Below the pieces are notes generated by a model, which worked only from the letters and a program-made list of their open reading frames with translations, did no database searches and was not told the origin of the DNA. From the NCBI GenBank assembly GCA_023055505.1, contig JALIRH010000045.1, positions 2,170,001-2,234,000 on the forward strand: a stretch of DNA of 64,000 nt, in the 5' to 3' direction. This document shows positions 20,191-33,934 of the stretch, piece after piece. Each line of letters begins with the position of its first letter. Positions within the stretch are counted from its first letter, which is position 1. This DNA comes from Callipepla californica brunnescens. Taxonomy: Eukaryota > Chordata > Aves > Galliformes > Odontophoridae. The translations under genes were made by a program, and so were the position numbers.

Positions 20191-22704
20191 CCAGCCACGC
20201 CAGTCCCAAGGAAAAGGTCCTCAGAGGCACCTGCAAGGATCCTGACCTCCCAGCAATAGATACCTCAAGCAAACACGTAAAGAGAGTAACAGGAAAACAG
20301 ACCAAAGCCTGGAATTCAGCTTGCAGACACTCAGTGGGAGAACCAAGCAGGAAACCTGTCCTGCTTTGCTTTGCAGAGAGGTGTATGAACTCCATCCTTC
20401 CATGCAGAAGCCACAAAAGTTGATGAAACACAACTGGTGGGATGCAGACAGCAGCAGAGACCCCAGGTCCCAGCTGAGGGCTGGTATTGGTGCTTAGCAC
20501 TGAGTGGGAAGTCAGAAGCTATTACTGCATTGCAGGTGGAGAGATGAGACTCAGAAACTACTGAGCTATGGATGTCAGGCTGCCCAACACTCCTGGGCCA
20601 GAGCTCTTGCCAAGGAGGAAGGCACACATGAGAGTCATAGAATTAATGCCACTGAAATGCAGTACTCTGAGGATAACACTCTGTCTCGACGCCAGCCTTC
20701 CAAGGAGACATCAGCAGAGCACTGACATACAATCCAAACCCCAGAGCTCAAGCGAAAAAAGAGCTTGTGATCACCATGAAGTCTTCCAGCAGAGGAATCT
20801 CTTCCTCTTCACATCAACCTCCAGCTGGGGCTCATTCTTCAGTACCAGCAAACAGAGGAGAGAGGTTGAATCCCTGCTTACCACCAGCTTTCCGTCACAG
20901 ATCCCCCACCCAACAGCTGCTCCCACACCAGCCCCAGCTCAGCGGGGACATGAGGTGGGAGCAGCACCCAGCAGGCACGCAAAGAGTTAAGGAACAGATC
21001 AGTGCCTGTCATCAGCAGCCCTGGAAGTGCCCCAAGTCTCTGTGCTGGTACCTGGGCGCCTGCCTCTGTCTGTGGGGTGGAGCCCTCCTAACCACAGGGC
21101 AGCCTCGCCTGCATTCCTGCTCCCTGAGCGACAGCCAGAGAGCCCTGGCAGCAAGAAGGTGCCTCCTGCAGGGCCAGGGCAGACTCGCCCTGGAAATCTC
21201 CTTACTTAGGAGAAATGGGCTGAGGAGCTGAGGGCTTGGCACCGGCAGGTGTTTTGCTGGAGATGTTGAGGAGCGCATTGAAATTGCCAGCTTGCATCTC
21301 CTTAGATGTCTGAGCAATATCCTAGCTCGGAATTAGGCAGGTAATAAGGGCTTGAAAGCAGGAACAACCGCAGCTGGATTAAGATACAGGCACCCAGGGC
21401 CTTTGCTCAGATCCCTGGCTCGCAAGGACTTGGGATGACATCAGTCCTCACTTTTGCTTAGCAGAAGCATTTCTGGCGCTATTTGCAAAGAGAAGCCAAG
21501 TGGGAGAGTCACTGCTCTCGAGCCACTTTCCCGGGTTCAAGGACAGGGTCCAGCTGAGAGGACAGCAGGAGCCACTGCTGCTAGAGCCAGCAGCAGCTCA
21601 TGGACATGGGCTCATGGTTTAAGAAGGCAGCTCAGCTGGTGAGGGCATCAGAAACACATGGTGGGTGCTCTAAGGCAAACACAGGCAGCACCAGATGGTT
21701 TCCATCAGCCCTGGAATGACCAGGGTTGCACTGTCCACCCACTGGTATCCATCCAGGTCTCTGTCCTCACCTTCTGTTTGCTCTTTCATCGAAATCACAA
21801 AGCTGGCTCTGAACCACTGCCCTGGCAAAGCCTGGAGACTCCCATCTCCAGACCCCTGCAGCACCATGCTTTTGCCAGAGCTCTGCTCCCAAGCACCAGC
21901 ACTCAGTGCATCCCAGCTGCAAGTGCAGAACATGCTCAGAGCACACAAACCCATGTGAAGCTTGCTGATCCTATTAAGAATCCCAAGGTCAAACCATGAT
22001 ATTTTAAGGGTATGGATGGATGCTGGTCCATGCTCTTGTTAGTGTAGCTTAATGAGTTACTGATCATCAGCTGTGCCACGGTAGCTCAGTTCATTAGAAT
22101 GCAAAATAGGAGCAACTGCAGTAATTTGATCACTCGCAGCCCTCCACACATTGTCTTAAAACGTGTTTTGTTTCAGTTCCTTCCATAAGTAGTGAATCTG
22201 TTGTCAGTTTTTGTGGATTAAAATGCTTTGATTTATGCAGATGACAAGCTGAGCACACTTCCCCTTCCTGCCTTTTGTCTCTCTTATCTATTTAAACTCA
22301 TAAGATATTCAGAGTCAGAACTGGATAACAAAAAGCACTCCTAATCTGGTTTGGTCCTACAAGATTTCTCTTTCTCACTTTGGTACCAGAAGTTGATTCT
22401 TCCTTTTCCTCATTATAACAGAAGAAGTGCAGATCCCATCCGTGGAGCAGTGGCTCATTCAGATCTTTACAATCTTCTCCATCAGAGATGCAAGACTAGA
22501 GCAGCAGACCCTCCAGCATTGCAGCTCCACTCACTGCTGCAGCCTTTGTCTTCCTTGAATACCATTCATCACAAGGGGAATGCTGAGGAAGAGGAGCAGC
22601 CAGATCGCAGCCCAAGGTCTGAGGTCAAATGGAGCTTCTGGGCCGATGGGCTGAGGGGTGGGGACCTCAGGTACAGCTACCTGGGGTCACTAAGGCCAAT
22701 TAGT
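20191..22704. other. single-copy noncoding DNA
   Basis: No gene is recognised. From about 22030 to 22345 the sequence is AT-rich and non-repetitive, with an octamer-like ATGCAAAAT near 22099, unlike the GC-rich flanks (see findings). Confidence 0.5.
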
Positions 22705-22772
22705 GATTAGAGAATCACCTAGTCCAACCATCAGCCCACCACCTCTGCCCACCAACCCATGTCTCCCAAAAA
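22705..22772 (-). mobile_element. CR1 LINE, short 3'-end fragment
   Basis: GAGAATCACCTAGTCCAACC, ATCAGCCCACCACCTC and GCCCACCAACCCATGTCTCC correspond to the complement of a CR1 3' end. The outer tail is lost. Confidence 0.7.
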
Positions 22773-24034
22773 ACGCTGAAGGCCATTCCAAACCCAAGGT
22801 GGCTCCATGGGGAATTACAAGACATGGTGAAACAAAGGCTACAGGGACCCCAGCAGAGATATGGCTCTTGGACTGCTCAACTCGTTTGAGGTCTAGGTTT
22901 CACAGAAGACATTCTGTCCTGATCTGAGACCAATGACCTTCCTTGTACATGCTCTGCACACAGAGAAGTGCCACAGTCCTCGTCCTCTCTGTCAGATGCC
23001 CTTGGCTGGTGACCTCCTGACCAAGCAGTGTTTTCTGCTGTCACGGGTGGGGAGATCTGCTCCACGTGGGTTTGCACAAAGCAGCACAAACAGCTTTCAC
23101 CACCCTGCATCAACACCACGACCCTCCCTCCAACAGCAGACCCAGCTGACATCTCATTTTCATCTCAGCCTGGGCAGACGGAGGGGATCCCAGCCCAGAT
23201 TCCAGCTTTTCCCATCAAACACAACAACGTGTATCCCCTCTGGCTTCCCTTCTCCTTTCAGACCTCAGTTCATTCATGTTCAGGGAAAACGCCTTGCCAA
23301 GGGGACTCGCAGGGACCGTAGGGTAGTTTTATCCAATTACTTTTTAACTACACCTGTGATTCCTGGTGAGGTCTGGACAATGTCAAGGAGAGCAAGACTG
23401 GCCCCATGCTCATAAATTACATTGCTGGGAAGCAGCCCAAAGAGCACGGGCCCTTCCCTTTTATGCCTCTATTCCCCATTCCTGATCAGTGTAGACATGA
23501 CAAGAAAAATGGAAACATTCCAAAACGAAACTTCACCCCCAAATCTGTTTCTGTTGAATCATGTCAAGACCCGATGTTACAAGGAGAGCACAGCACGGCC
23601 GTTTGGTGGTTTTGTTGTTTGTGGTTTTTTTTTCCCCTGGTTTAATGGAAAACAGTAATGCCAAAAAAAAGAACAAATAAATTGTCTTCCTAAAGGGAAT
23701 GATGGCAATAAACCTGCAGAATTTATAACAACATGGGATAAAATGGTAAATTGATGCTTGTTTAACAAAGTACTTCATTCAGAGAGCTTGAGGGCTTTGG
23801 TGGATGCACAGACACTGCACCAGGAATGAGAGGCTCCAGAAGGCACTCACACAATTGAATGAGTGAGCAAAAATCAGGCAAGTTGTCTCAAGTGTAATTA
23901 ATAACAATACATATAGGAAAAGGCAATGTAAATCACACCTGCACGGTGCTGAACTCAGAAGTGGGTACAGTTCAGGGAAGAGATCTTGGAGCCACCACTG
24001 GCAGTCCTACGATATCGTTGTCTTAATGTGTGGT
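22773..24034. other. single-copy noncoding DNA
   Basis: No gene or interspersed repeat is recognised. Confidence 0.5.
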
Positions 24035-24280
24035 GACAGCCAAAGCAGCCAACAGAACTGGATATCTCCATGAAGAACACTGAGGAGAATGCAGAGGGGG
24101 ATGTTGTGCTGCTCCATAAAGCCTCAGTGCGCTCGAGTTTGGGGTACCATCCATTTGGATGTGGTGCTTAGGGACGTGATTTAGCAGTGTGTTGTTTAGG
24201 GCAGCGTGGTTTGGTTGCTGTTGGACTTAATGATCTTGAAGGTCTTTTCCAACATGAGCAGTTCTTTGTTTCTGTGTGTC
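24035..24280 (+). mobile_element. CR1 LINE with internal deletion: ORF2 relic joined to 3' tail
   Basis: The left part (about 24035-24140) keeps a decayed piece of ORF2: GCCAAAGCAGCCAACAGAAC corresponds to the AKKAN segment, and TCCATAAAGCCTCAGTGCGC with the following TCGAGTTTGGGGTACC corresponds to the LYKALVRPHLEY segment. It runs almost directly into the 3'-terminal part, GATGTGGTGCTTAGGGACGT, then GGACTTAATGATCTTGAAGG and a tail with TTTGTTTCTGTG. The sequence between these, roughly half a kilobase in full CR1 copies, is missing. There is no intact reading frame. Confidence 0.8.
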
Positions 24281-27200
24281 ATTCCAGACACTGTGTTACA
24301 AGATGTAGAGTACAGAAGGGGCAACTAACACACACAAGGGCATGGAAAAGCTGCTTCACACAGAGAAGCTGAAAGATTTCCCCCCAAACCATGACATATA
24401 TAAAACCATCAGCTAACAAACATCTTGCATTTTTTTGACTAAAAATTAAAGGCAGTTTCTCTGGGTCCAAACAGTGCCACTGCAACTGGGACATCCAGCG
24501 AGCAAGAAGGTGCTCATTTCACCTCTTCCACTCCAGTTTTCTCAAGCAATGGAGAATGGTTGTTGGGCTGGATGACACGGGGAAGGTGCGTTGCACACTC
24601 ATGTTGGAAGAGTAGGTCGGGTCCTCAGCTGGGAGCACGTCTTTATTTGCATGGCTGGTTTTGCTTGCTTCTCTGATTTGTTGTGTGCATCACTTTGGAA
24701 GGGCACCGTGAGTGTGTGATCTGCTGCTGAATCACCCCAGCAAGCAGCTGACAAATCCCAGAGGATTCATCAAAGGCTGCTGCATCTCACGTCACTTCTG
24801 GCAGCAGGGAAAAAGTGGACACGACGTTCCAAACATTTCTCTGGTTAAGGAGATTTGCAAAGAGTGCGGTGACAACACAGGAGGGCAGGAGAAAAATCAG
24901 ACACATGGCTGAAACTTTGTGATATTTTTTTCCTGAAAGTATTGGCAAAAGGCTGAAACCCCTAGTGCACTAATACTGGACCAACATCACCCAAAATGCC
25001 CATGTGAATAAAGAGAGGACACTGAAGTGAAGGAGAGTCTCACCATATTCTCTCATGCGATGCCAAGAATATCATTAATCAGAACAACAATAAGGAAAAA
25101 GACAACGTTGCATCATGGAAATTTGGTGGGCAAGACACAACTGCGTTGATGAAGTCTGCCAGGGGGATCATCAAAGGCAGAAATGCCAGTTCAGAGTCTA
25201 AGTCCCATCTCCAAGACCCTAAATCCACTTGTGTATTTGAGAAACCTTCTGTGAAGCTGCAGGTTGGACGTGACAGGATTTACGTCAGATTTAATCTCAA
25301 AGTGGCCATGAAATTCCTGCCAGGATCTCAGAAACTCACTGACTTTGGGATTTAGGAGAGTGGATTTGAGGATGCTTGGCTTCATCCTCCTGATACACAC
25401 TGAGGTCGCTGCAGTGTCAGACATTCAGCAGATGACAGACTTGGAGCAGAAGTAGCATCTCCTTTTCCACTCATTCCACTCTAACACCACATTTAAAGCG
25501 AAGCTGTGAGGTGGTTTTCTCTGTGTTCATCTCCCCGCTGAGAACGAGAGGAGCTGAGCACTGCACAAAGGGAGAGGCCAACCCTATGCGTTGCCATCTG
25601 GCTCCAGTTCTCCATAGAAGCAAGACAGGTGAGGGCTGGTTATAATTGACCCCAATTCCCCAAATAGCCCCAGTTGACAAGGAGATGGCTAAATAGCTCA
25701 GAAATGGACCCAGGTGTCCCTGTGAGCCATGGCCTGGGACAGAAACCTTTTAGCACCCCAAAGAGTGACAGTGCCTTGCTCCAGAGAGTATCTGTCAGCC
25801 CAAGAGGTTTAAAAGCTCTGGATCAAATTCTTAATTACCACAGACGGACACAATGGGGGCTGTCAGCACACGGCAGCCCATAGGATGGTGCTGTCAAAGG
25901 GACTGAAGTGCTAAAATACCGCTCAGCTCCACCAGAGAAAGTTGACTGCTGGGGAGGGGGATCTTGTCGATCTGTTTTTTCCTTTATAGGAAGGTTAAAA
26001 ACAGGTCAGGCTTCATAAATGCCATTTCAAAGAGGACCTGGGCCAAAAGGAGGCAAAAATACTGGTTTGAATTTATCTTTTTTCTGCTATTTTTTTGACC
26101 AGTAACTGTAAATTTTGGTCAATTATGGGATATTATGGCAACTGTGGGTGAGTGCTTTGGTCAGAATAGCAGCTCAAAGAATGGAAATGTTTCATTTATG
26201 GTACTGAAGTCCCCCAGGTGTTTTCTTCCCATCTCATCTCACATGCCATTAAAGGATTGATTTTGAAGCAGAGATTTCAAATTTCAAACCCCTCCAAATC
26301 TTCATTTTCGGAATTAAAGAGTCACATGGCACCTTTTGCTTCCCACTTTCATCCCTCTAAAATTGCTCTTCGGGTCAATCCAAAGCACTCAAATGAGAAG
26401 ACCTAGAAGAGTGTGAGAACACCACTCACTGGCAAAGCTTGAATTACGAGCAGCATCTCCATGTTGGCCATCACCTGTCCTACATCTCCAAAAGCCTGAC
26501 CTTTAAAATGTGCCCAAGCTTAACCTGGAGCTGGATGTGCTCCCCAGCCCTGCTGACAATTCTGAGCTGTGACACCTGTGTCAGTTACAGGGTATGAATT
26601 TTTTTGCTCTGTAGTCATGTATATAATCACCGGTCTGGTTATCATTACACCGATGTAAACATACCTCAGCCCATTCACCTTGCTTTGCCAGAAGAAATGA
26701 TGGCAGCAGAAAGCATCTTTTTGCTACTGGAAGTGAACCCACAGTCACCTGGGCAACAGCCTAACTCCAGCTGTGATGAAATACACTTCAAGGGCACTGC
26801 TCAAACTCAATATGTTTCAAGGGCACACCTCAGTGTGTCCTTTGCTGATTCTTTCTTTTCCCACTCTTTCTGGAGCTGCAGGAATCTCGGAGGTGTGCCC
26901 AGTTTGGTTTGTCCCCAGCATCCCCTCTTTGGCCTTCAGTGCCCGTGGGCTTCAACTTTGTTTGAGCAATGGTTGGAAGATGTGAAGCTTTCTACACAAG
27001 CTTTCTGCTGGAAGTCCAGAAGCGTTTCCCCAGGGGAAGGGCAGCACTCAGTCCACATCACCCAATTGGTGCCATCATCTCAGTTCAACCATTGCCTATA
27101 AACACAGCTTCATCCCCTGCATGGCCACTGGACCCAACGCACAACCCCAACTGGTAGTTCCTCCTGCTGCTCCTGCCTAGCACGGCTCCTGGGGACATCC

Positions 27201-30200
27201 ATCAGCCAGTGTCAGCCTCAATGTGTGTCTCAGCTTTGCCCTCGTACCCCGAGACGATGTCAGGGAGAGGTTGGCTCAGTGGCCAGCCAAAGAGCTGTCA
27301 CCGGCCATGCCAGAACTAACAACAAAGACAAATGGGCCCATCACAATAAATGGCTCTTAATGGGCTGCAGGAGGCGATCAGTCCGCGGTGCTGGCTGGGC
27401 ACCATATGTGAATTCTTCACTAATCGCTCCAAATTGGTCCAATTTGTTCAAGAGCTGTGTAGGGACTTGTGCACCAGCAGTCATAGGGCTTTAACATGAG
27501 CATAGCCCGGCATGGAAACAATTTTACACTTGTGTGGGTGCTTCCTGGGGCTCTGGCAAAAAAATGGGGGGAAAAGAAGCAGCAGAGAGGAAGCGGGAGC
27601 TTTCAGTTGGATGGCTGTGGCTTTTCAACATTTTTCTCCTTAATGCACCTTGTCTGGGAGAGGGAAACAAGGATCTAAAGAGATTGGATGTGAATGAATG
27701 AGATAGCGAGGGTCCAGGTGAGGGCTAATAGCAGCCTTGATCCAGCATTGCAAATATGCTGTGCTGCCCACGAGAGCTCCATGGGGAGCTGGAGAAGAGG
27801 CAACTGTAAGGGGAACTGTGGGGGAAGATGAGCTTTAAGGAGGAGGGGTGGAAGGGTGTCTATGGGAAATTGGTGCTGGGACAGTGATGCACAGTGATTG
27901 CTACTATCTCTTGACACTGGATTGTGAATCTCGTGTCATTCTGCTGAGAGGAGGATCTCCAAAACTTGATCATGCTGTGAAAGTACCATGAGCCCCAAAG
28001 ATGTGGAGAGGTAAAGGACGTATGGGTTTCTGAATGCCCACAGTGGTGTGAGAAGCGTTGTTGTTCCTGTGCAAGGTGAGCAGCGAGCTCTGGACGATGT
28101 GGACGCCCACAGCACCCAGCCAGGAGATTAAGTCACACCTGCAACCTGAATGGCACTAGGAAGATAACAACCAGCTTCCTGCACCCTTTATTCAAAAATA
28201 AGCTCCTTAACCCCCTTTAAAGCCCACTCCTGCCCCCTCCCCAGCCCCTCTGTGACCATCGCCGCCGTCACACCCGCTATTGAAAGGAGCTTTGTTCAGC
28301 CCCTACCTGAGCTTCACCTCCCTCCTGTGATCAGAGCTGTGGCTCTAATTATCTTGCTCCCTGCCTTCTGGACTATCGAGACATTCAATCAGAGGTCACC
28401 TGGGTCATCTTTCATTGGGAAGAAGAGACGTCACCAGGAAGGTAAGGTTTCGGAGCATCCTTTGATGCTAAGCTAGCAGGAATTACAGCCCAGCTCTCCC
28501 GGGATATGCAGCACTCGTGGCTGCTTTGAGGCACTGAAAGGTTTCTCTTTTGGGCTTTTTTTTTTTGTTAAACTTCCTTGTTAACCATCAAACGGTTGGA
28601 GACTCCACCAGTGCCACTCCAAACAGAACTGGAACCTTCTGGGTCAACTCAGAGCGATGCTCTGAGTCCTTTGGGCCCTTTTTGGCAACGTGTTGAGCTT
28701 TCTGTTGCTGTATCAGCTTTAAACACGAGCCGTGGCCAGCTTGGGTCTTCTCAGTGTGGTGGGATCTGCTTGGAGATCAGCACCATTGCAATGCCTCAGT
28801 CATTCTGCAGCAGCCATCGTAGTGTGGGGGATCTCATTGGAGAAATCTCTCACTGTGTCAGGCACTAAAGTAACAGAAAGTCAACTTTTTGTACTGGCAA
28901 AGCCTCTCCAGATGATGCATTTCCCTCCGAAGTGGTCTTTTTTCCTCAACAAAGACTGATTTTGAACAAGTGTACATATTTCATGCCTCCACTTCTGGGC
29001 AGTGCAGTTTAAGGGACTGTATAAGTGAATCTGAAAAGACAACACAAACGACAAAGGGGATTAAGAGAGCACAGTGTACAAGGAAAGGTTCTGTGTGTCC
29101 TCATGCCAGAAACTGCCAGCCGACCTTGGGCACAGAGGCTGAAAAGTGCTATTGTTGCAGAGGTGAAGGAAAGTGAAGATTTGTGGGGCAGAATGGCACA
29201 GCCCAGACCTACTAAAATAGTCAGAAATGGTGGTGGAGCAGCAGCCCTGGAGCTCTCAGCCTGCAGACCTCACCAGGAGAAGGAGAAAGCCTGAGAGCTG
29301 TCCCATGTAGTGAAAAATGCTCCTTCTGGTGTCCAGGAGTGGGTATACAGTGTTCTATGCTCTGAAGGTGCCCTTTTCCAGCTAGAAAGGGTCCTCAGCC
29401 ATCTGCATGAATAAAAGCAGGGAGAAAAGGGTCCAACCTGCACATAGATCCCATGTGAGGGCATTTCCCTACTCTCTCCTGTTTCTTTGGCTCAGGGAGA
29501 GGTCTCTGCCTGCTCACAGAAGGGATGCAGCTCAGGGAACAGTGCTGCAGCATCCCCATCTCTGCTGGCCCTGCTGGGAATCCCTTTGCTGAAAGAGGGG
29601 ACACCCTCCTGTCCCTTGTCCAGCGGAGGTGATGCAGGACAACCTCAAGGGGAAGAGAGAGATGCATTAAAAGAAATAATAAGAAATGAATATTCACATC
29701 AATCAGTCTGGAACTGGAGAAGAGACAGAATGAATGTCACATTGTGGGAGAGCATAATTACAAGGAAGCTGGTGCCAAAAGTTGGATAGCCACTGTGCTA
29801 CAGGGTCTGGGACATGGATGGGGACTGGAAAAGTTCATCCGTTCAGTTCTTGTCGATGTGGGGGAAAGGGGAAGCAGAGGGAAGGTGGGACAGGATGCAG
29901 TCAGCTGCGATGGGGGAAGGAAAGGCTGCCTGTGCCTTTAATTTCTGCAGCCCAGGTTTTAGAAATGTAGCTTTGCTTGGAATGCTGCTGAGTGTGTAGC
30001 CCTGGGACAACTGCGATCCCTTTGATTTGGCAGACTGGAGCCTCTGCAGGTTGCTTTGTGGGTGTATTTCATAAGAAAACAGAGGAGGCAGCAGTCCTGC
30101 CCTGTAACAGCCTCCAGACATTCTGGCCGGGTGCTGCCAAAGCAACAGCCAAGAAAGGCACCGCCTGGAAGAGTGGAGTTTCAAGAAAGCCTTCTCTGGT

Positions 30201-32242
30201 CGGGATGTTTGCCCAGCTTGCAGAAACCTTGGCTGTGTTCTGGTTTCTCCATTGAGTGCAGAGGCAGAAAGGTTCCTGCAGGTAATTACATAAATTCTGC
30301 CTCCCTGCCCCCTCTCCTCCACCTCTGTTTGCTGCTCTGCCGTGCTGCGATGGAGCAGGGCATGCACGCTATGGGAGCTGCTACTGCAATTCGGATTTAC
30401 CAGGATGGAGCCTCAGCTCCGCCGTGAGGAGCAATGCTGGGCACTGTGCAGCATGTGGGGACTGGTGTCCATTCCAACCTGTGCACTGGGGCTACAGCAG
30501 TGTTTGGACACAGTCAGGAGGACTTTAAACCAAGGCCCTGCAGCGGGTGGATTTTCTGATCTCTTGGGATTCAGAGCAGGATCTCATGAACTTATCTAAG
30601 GATGCAGAGCTCAATGTGACCCCAGAGAGGAGTTCTCGGGGTCTCTTGCCATCTCCTTTGGTCTGGGATCTAGGAAGCAGCATGCTGCTTGCCATACGGT
30701 GTCACATGAGGATGGAAGTTCATGCATTGTGTGCACCGGTGCCAGGCAAATTCCCCACGCAGCTCCCTCGTTGGTAAGGAGTAGCAGCATGCCCTTGGGG
30801 TGACTCAGCTTTTCCTCTGAGCCCTTAATCATTGTTGTTCAGCAGAGGCGCTCAGCTAATGCGCATCCTCAGGAGGCGAGTTCATGCGTAAGTGTGTGTC
30901 CCAACATGCCTGCAATTCCCTTTTTCACTGAAAAAAGCTCAGTGCTGGACACCCTGGGACAGGTCAGGCTATAGGGGAAGCAGGGGACACTGCTTCCCGG
31001 CAGATGCTGAGCATTTGCTGCAGAGGGTGGAAGCCTGAGCTCAGCATAGTGCAGATGGAGGTGCCTACCCAAATGAATCAGACTGGAAGCAGAGCTGAAA
31101 CCAAATACCAGCTGCAAACACCTGAAAAAGCTGGATAAGTCTGGGGCTAGCTCCGGAATAAAAGGCCTGGCATCAACACTCATGAAAAGGCTCCCATAGG
31201 GTGCCCTGCTTTTTCCATAAGTCTGCAAAACTTGGCCTCATGCAGTGCTGCTGTGTCTGTCTCACCCCAGGAGCAGCTCTTTGGATCCCGGTCCGGTGCC
31301 CTGATAGCAGCTCCGGGCTGGGCTGCACTGAGCACCTGCTGCACTGCCCCAGGGCCTGATCCTGCAGTCCAGGTGTTCACCCAGGCATGGCAAAGAGGCA
31401 AGGGAAGGTTGGGCTGAAACACGGCTGGATGAAGAGCCGGATTTGTGCCTGATTGCTGCAGTGGGAAAGGGTTTGCAGAGCTCCTGGTGCTGCTTGCACG
31501 ATGCAGACAGGCACTGCTCCCACCCCATCTCCATCGCACCGGGCCCTCAAGCAGAAGCATGTGGCCCTGGAGTTGCACGGGTCTTGGAGGAGATCAGAGA
31601 AATCCTTCAGCAGCTACTGCTGCCTGCATAGGGCATTTCACACATGTCAGCTTAAGCTTGGATCAAAGGGAGAAGCTCAGAGACACCATGCACAGCATGG
31701 TCCTGCAGCTCCCAGTTGCTGTTGCACGGACCTCCCCAGGGCCACTTTGGCACTCGTGCAACAGCGTTCTCCATACAGCTTTGCTTCTGTTTACACTCAG
31801 ACCACAATGGAGTTGGAATCTGGAGCTGTCTCCCACACCAGCACCGCAACTGCAGCGGCGCAGAGCAGTGCTGTGGGGAGGGAATGGGAGCGTTGGGGTG
31901 GGCGAAGGAGGAGCCAGGGAACATGTTCTGCAAGAGGCTTACACAACCCTGCCAGGTGCAGGGCTTTTCAATCTCCTGTAGGTCCCCCAGGATTTTAATA
32001 AGGAGGGGGAGACACACGCATTGGTGCCATGATGAATCTTGCTATCCTGACTAGAACAATCCTTCATGCAGATCCAAGGGGAAAACATCCCTGTGGAGGC
32101 AGAGGGAAGAGTCCCATGAGCAAACTGCAGGGTGGGAGGGCACGTGAGAACAGACCTCTCGGACCACCAAATTCAGTGGTCAGCTGCAGCAGGGGTCATG
32201 TTGGGTTAACCCTTCCCCCGAGTGCCATCTCAGTGCCATGGC
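24281..32242. other. about 8 kb repeat-poor single-copy DNA
   Basis: I recognise no gene and almost no interspersed repeat. The only hint is an ancient-repeat scrap at about 26632-26670 (CATTACACCGATGTAAAC). Open frames reach about 180 codons (31453-31998, plus strand) but show no domain, signal or compositional sign of coding. A T-rich run is at about 28556-28566. Confidence 0.5.
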
Positions 32243-32392
32243 ACCACAGAATCCTTACGGTGGGAAAAGCCCTCTCAGATCCCCACATCCAACCCCAACT
32301 CATCCCCCCGTGCCCTCTAACCATGTCCCTCAGCATCACATCTCCTCAATTCAGGAACACCTCCAGGAATGGTGATACCACCACGCACTGAG
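32243..32392 (-). mobile_element. CR1 LINE, 3'-end fragment
   Basis: It starts ACCACAGAATCCTTACGGTG, then CCTCTCAGATCCCC, CATCCAACCCCAACTCATCC, TAACCATGTCCCTCAG and GGAACACCTCCAGGAATGGT. It is a 150-bp complement of a CR1 3' end. Confidence 0.9.
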
Positions 32393-32911
32393 CAGCACTC
32401 GTTGACATGAGGATGGAGCTGCAGTCAGCTCCTGGCGGCAGTGTGGGTGCTGCCACGTGGATGCTCCCACCATCCATCACCCTCTGTCACCTCCAGCTCC
32501 CATTGAGCTCTCTCCAGGATGCCCACGTCAGACCCACGTGGCGCGGGGAGCAACGTGACCCCACTCAGTGGCTGAGCCTTCCTCTTGCTGCCCCAACACA
32601 AACGATAAATAATAATTAGTGCAGGCTCAGAGCAGCTGACGTGGGAGTGGCTTGGCTGGGAGCTCCATCCCATCCACCCTGCCTGGGCCTCACTCATCCC
32701 CACGAACTGGGACAGAGGGAGGAGGACAGAGGAGGAAATCCACCACAAACACTCACCTCCTTCCTCCTGTGTAGGAGGCGGCACGCAGGGTGAGCATCCA
32801 CGCACCGGCTCGCTTCTCTTCTGATACAACGCCAATTGCTGCACCAAGAGCTGCTCCCGGTTTGGAGTTGGCCGAGTGTTTACATGAATTATTATTATTC
32901 ATTAAGATTAT
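32393..32911. other. single-copy noncoding DNA
   Basis: No gene is recognised. It becomes AT-rich with TTATTATTATTC at about 32889-32900. Confidence 0.5.
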
Positions 32912-33012
32912 CTTGTGGTTAAAACACAGGAGCGGGAAGTGAGCGATATGTTCCTGGCTCTGCTGCTGACTCTGAGCGTGGCCCTGGGCAACTCACTTTC
33001 CCCCATTACTTT
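32912..33012 (+). mobile_element. MIR-like SINE fragment
   Basis: TTGTGGTTAAAACACAGGA, then TTCCTGGCTCTGCTGCTGAC, then GGCCCTGGGCAACTCACTTT follow the order and spacing of the MIR 5' half and core. This is an old, inactive SINE. Confidence 0.75.
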
Positions 33013-33934
33013 CCGGAAATATATTTTCAAGTGAATAAACGCTAGCAATGAAATGAGGGAAAAACGACACAGATGATGAACATCTGCATAAATACCTGAT
33101 TGACATCCAAATCTGAGCGAGAAACAACAACACAGTGATCCCAGCGTTCAGCCAGAGCTGCTTTTGTTTCTTGGATTTGCTCATAGATCGTTGCTCATAG
33201 ATCGGTGAATAGGGTTTGGTTTGACACGTTCTGTTCTGTTAGGGAGGCTATGGAAAGGGAATGGGTGCTCCCAAGGCAGAAGGTTTCCCATTTGTCTTGG
33301 GAGCATCCAACCCAAGCAGAGAAGTCTGAGAAATGTGGTGGAAAGCACTGAATGGGTGAAGTAGAAAAGGCATTGCAAAGGAAAGATGCAATGGCCATGG
33401 TGTGGCTGCTCCCCACCACTCACACGGCCCACGGAGCTCCTCCATAAGGATCCCCCCATGGCAGAACTCTGGGAGCTGCTCCGACGAGAGGAGCTCATTT
33501 CTGCTGTTCCACAGAAGACAACTTTTACATCAAATCAAGGGCACGAGATGCCTTTCAAAGAAGGAAAGAAAAAATAAGAATCAAGCCCAACTATTTTAAT
33601 TGACTCTCCCTTAGGGGAGGGAGGAGGAGTGATGCAACTACACACAGGAGAGGGGTAGGATCACGAACTGGATCCTGTTTTGTGAACCAAATGCCCTCGG
33701 ACCTCCTCCTCCATGGCTTTAATGCAGCTCTGGGAGAAGGGTGCACCCTTTGCACCGTTCCCTTCTGTGATTTATGGTGATCCCTCCAACAGCCCTGTGC
33801 TGCTTTCAGCATGTTTTCTTGCTCAGCTGGGGCATCCTCTAATTATCTTGTTTGTAAATTTGCAATTAATTAATTAGCCCGTGTCTGAAAGGGCTTAGAA
33901 AATGCAAGTGTGGCTGGGTATTGCTACTGCCGAG
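33013..33934. other. single-copy noncoding DNA
   Basis: No gene is recognised. It contains the 14-bp tandem duplication listed separately and, at about 33838-33880, an AT-rich stretch with TAATTA repeats. Confidence 0.5.
33177..33204. repeat. perfect 14-bp tandem duplication
   Basis: TTGCTCATAGATCG occurs twice in direct succession (33177-33190 and 33191-33204) without a mismatch. Confidence 0.95.
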
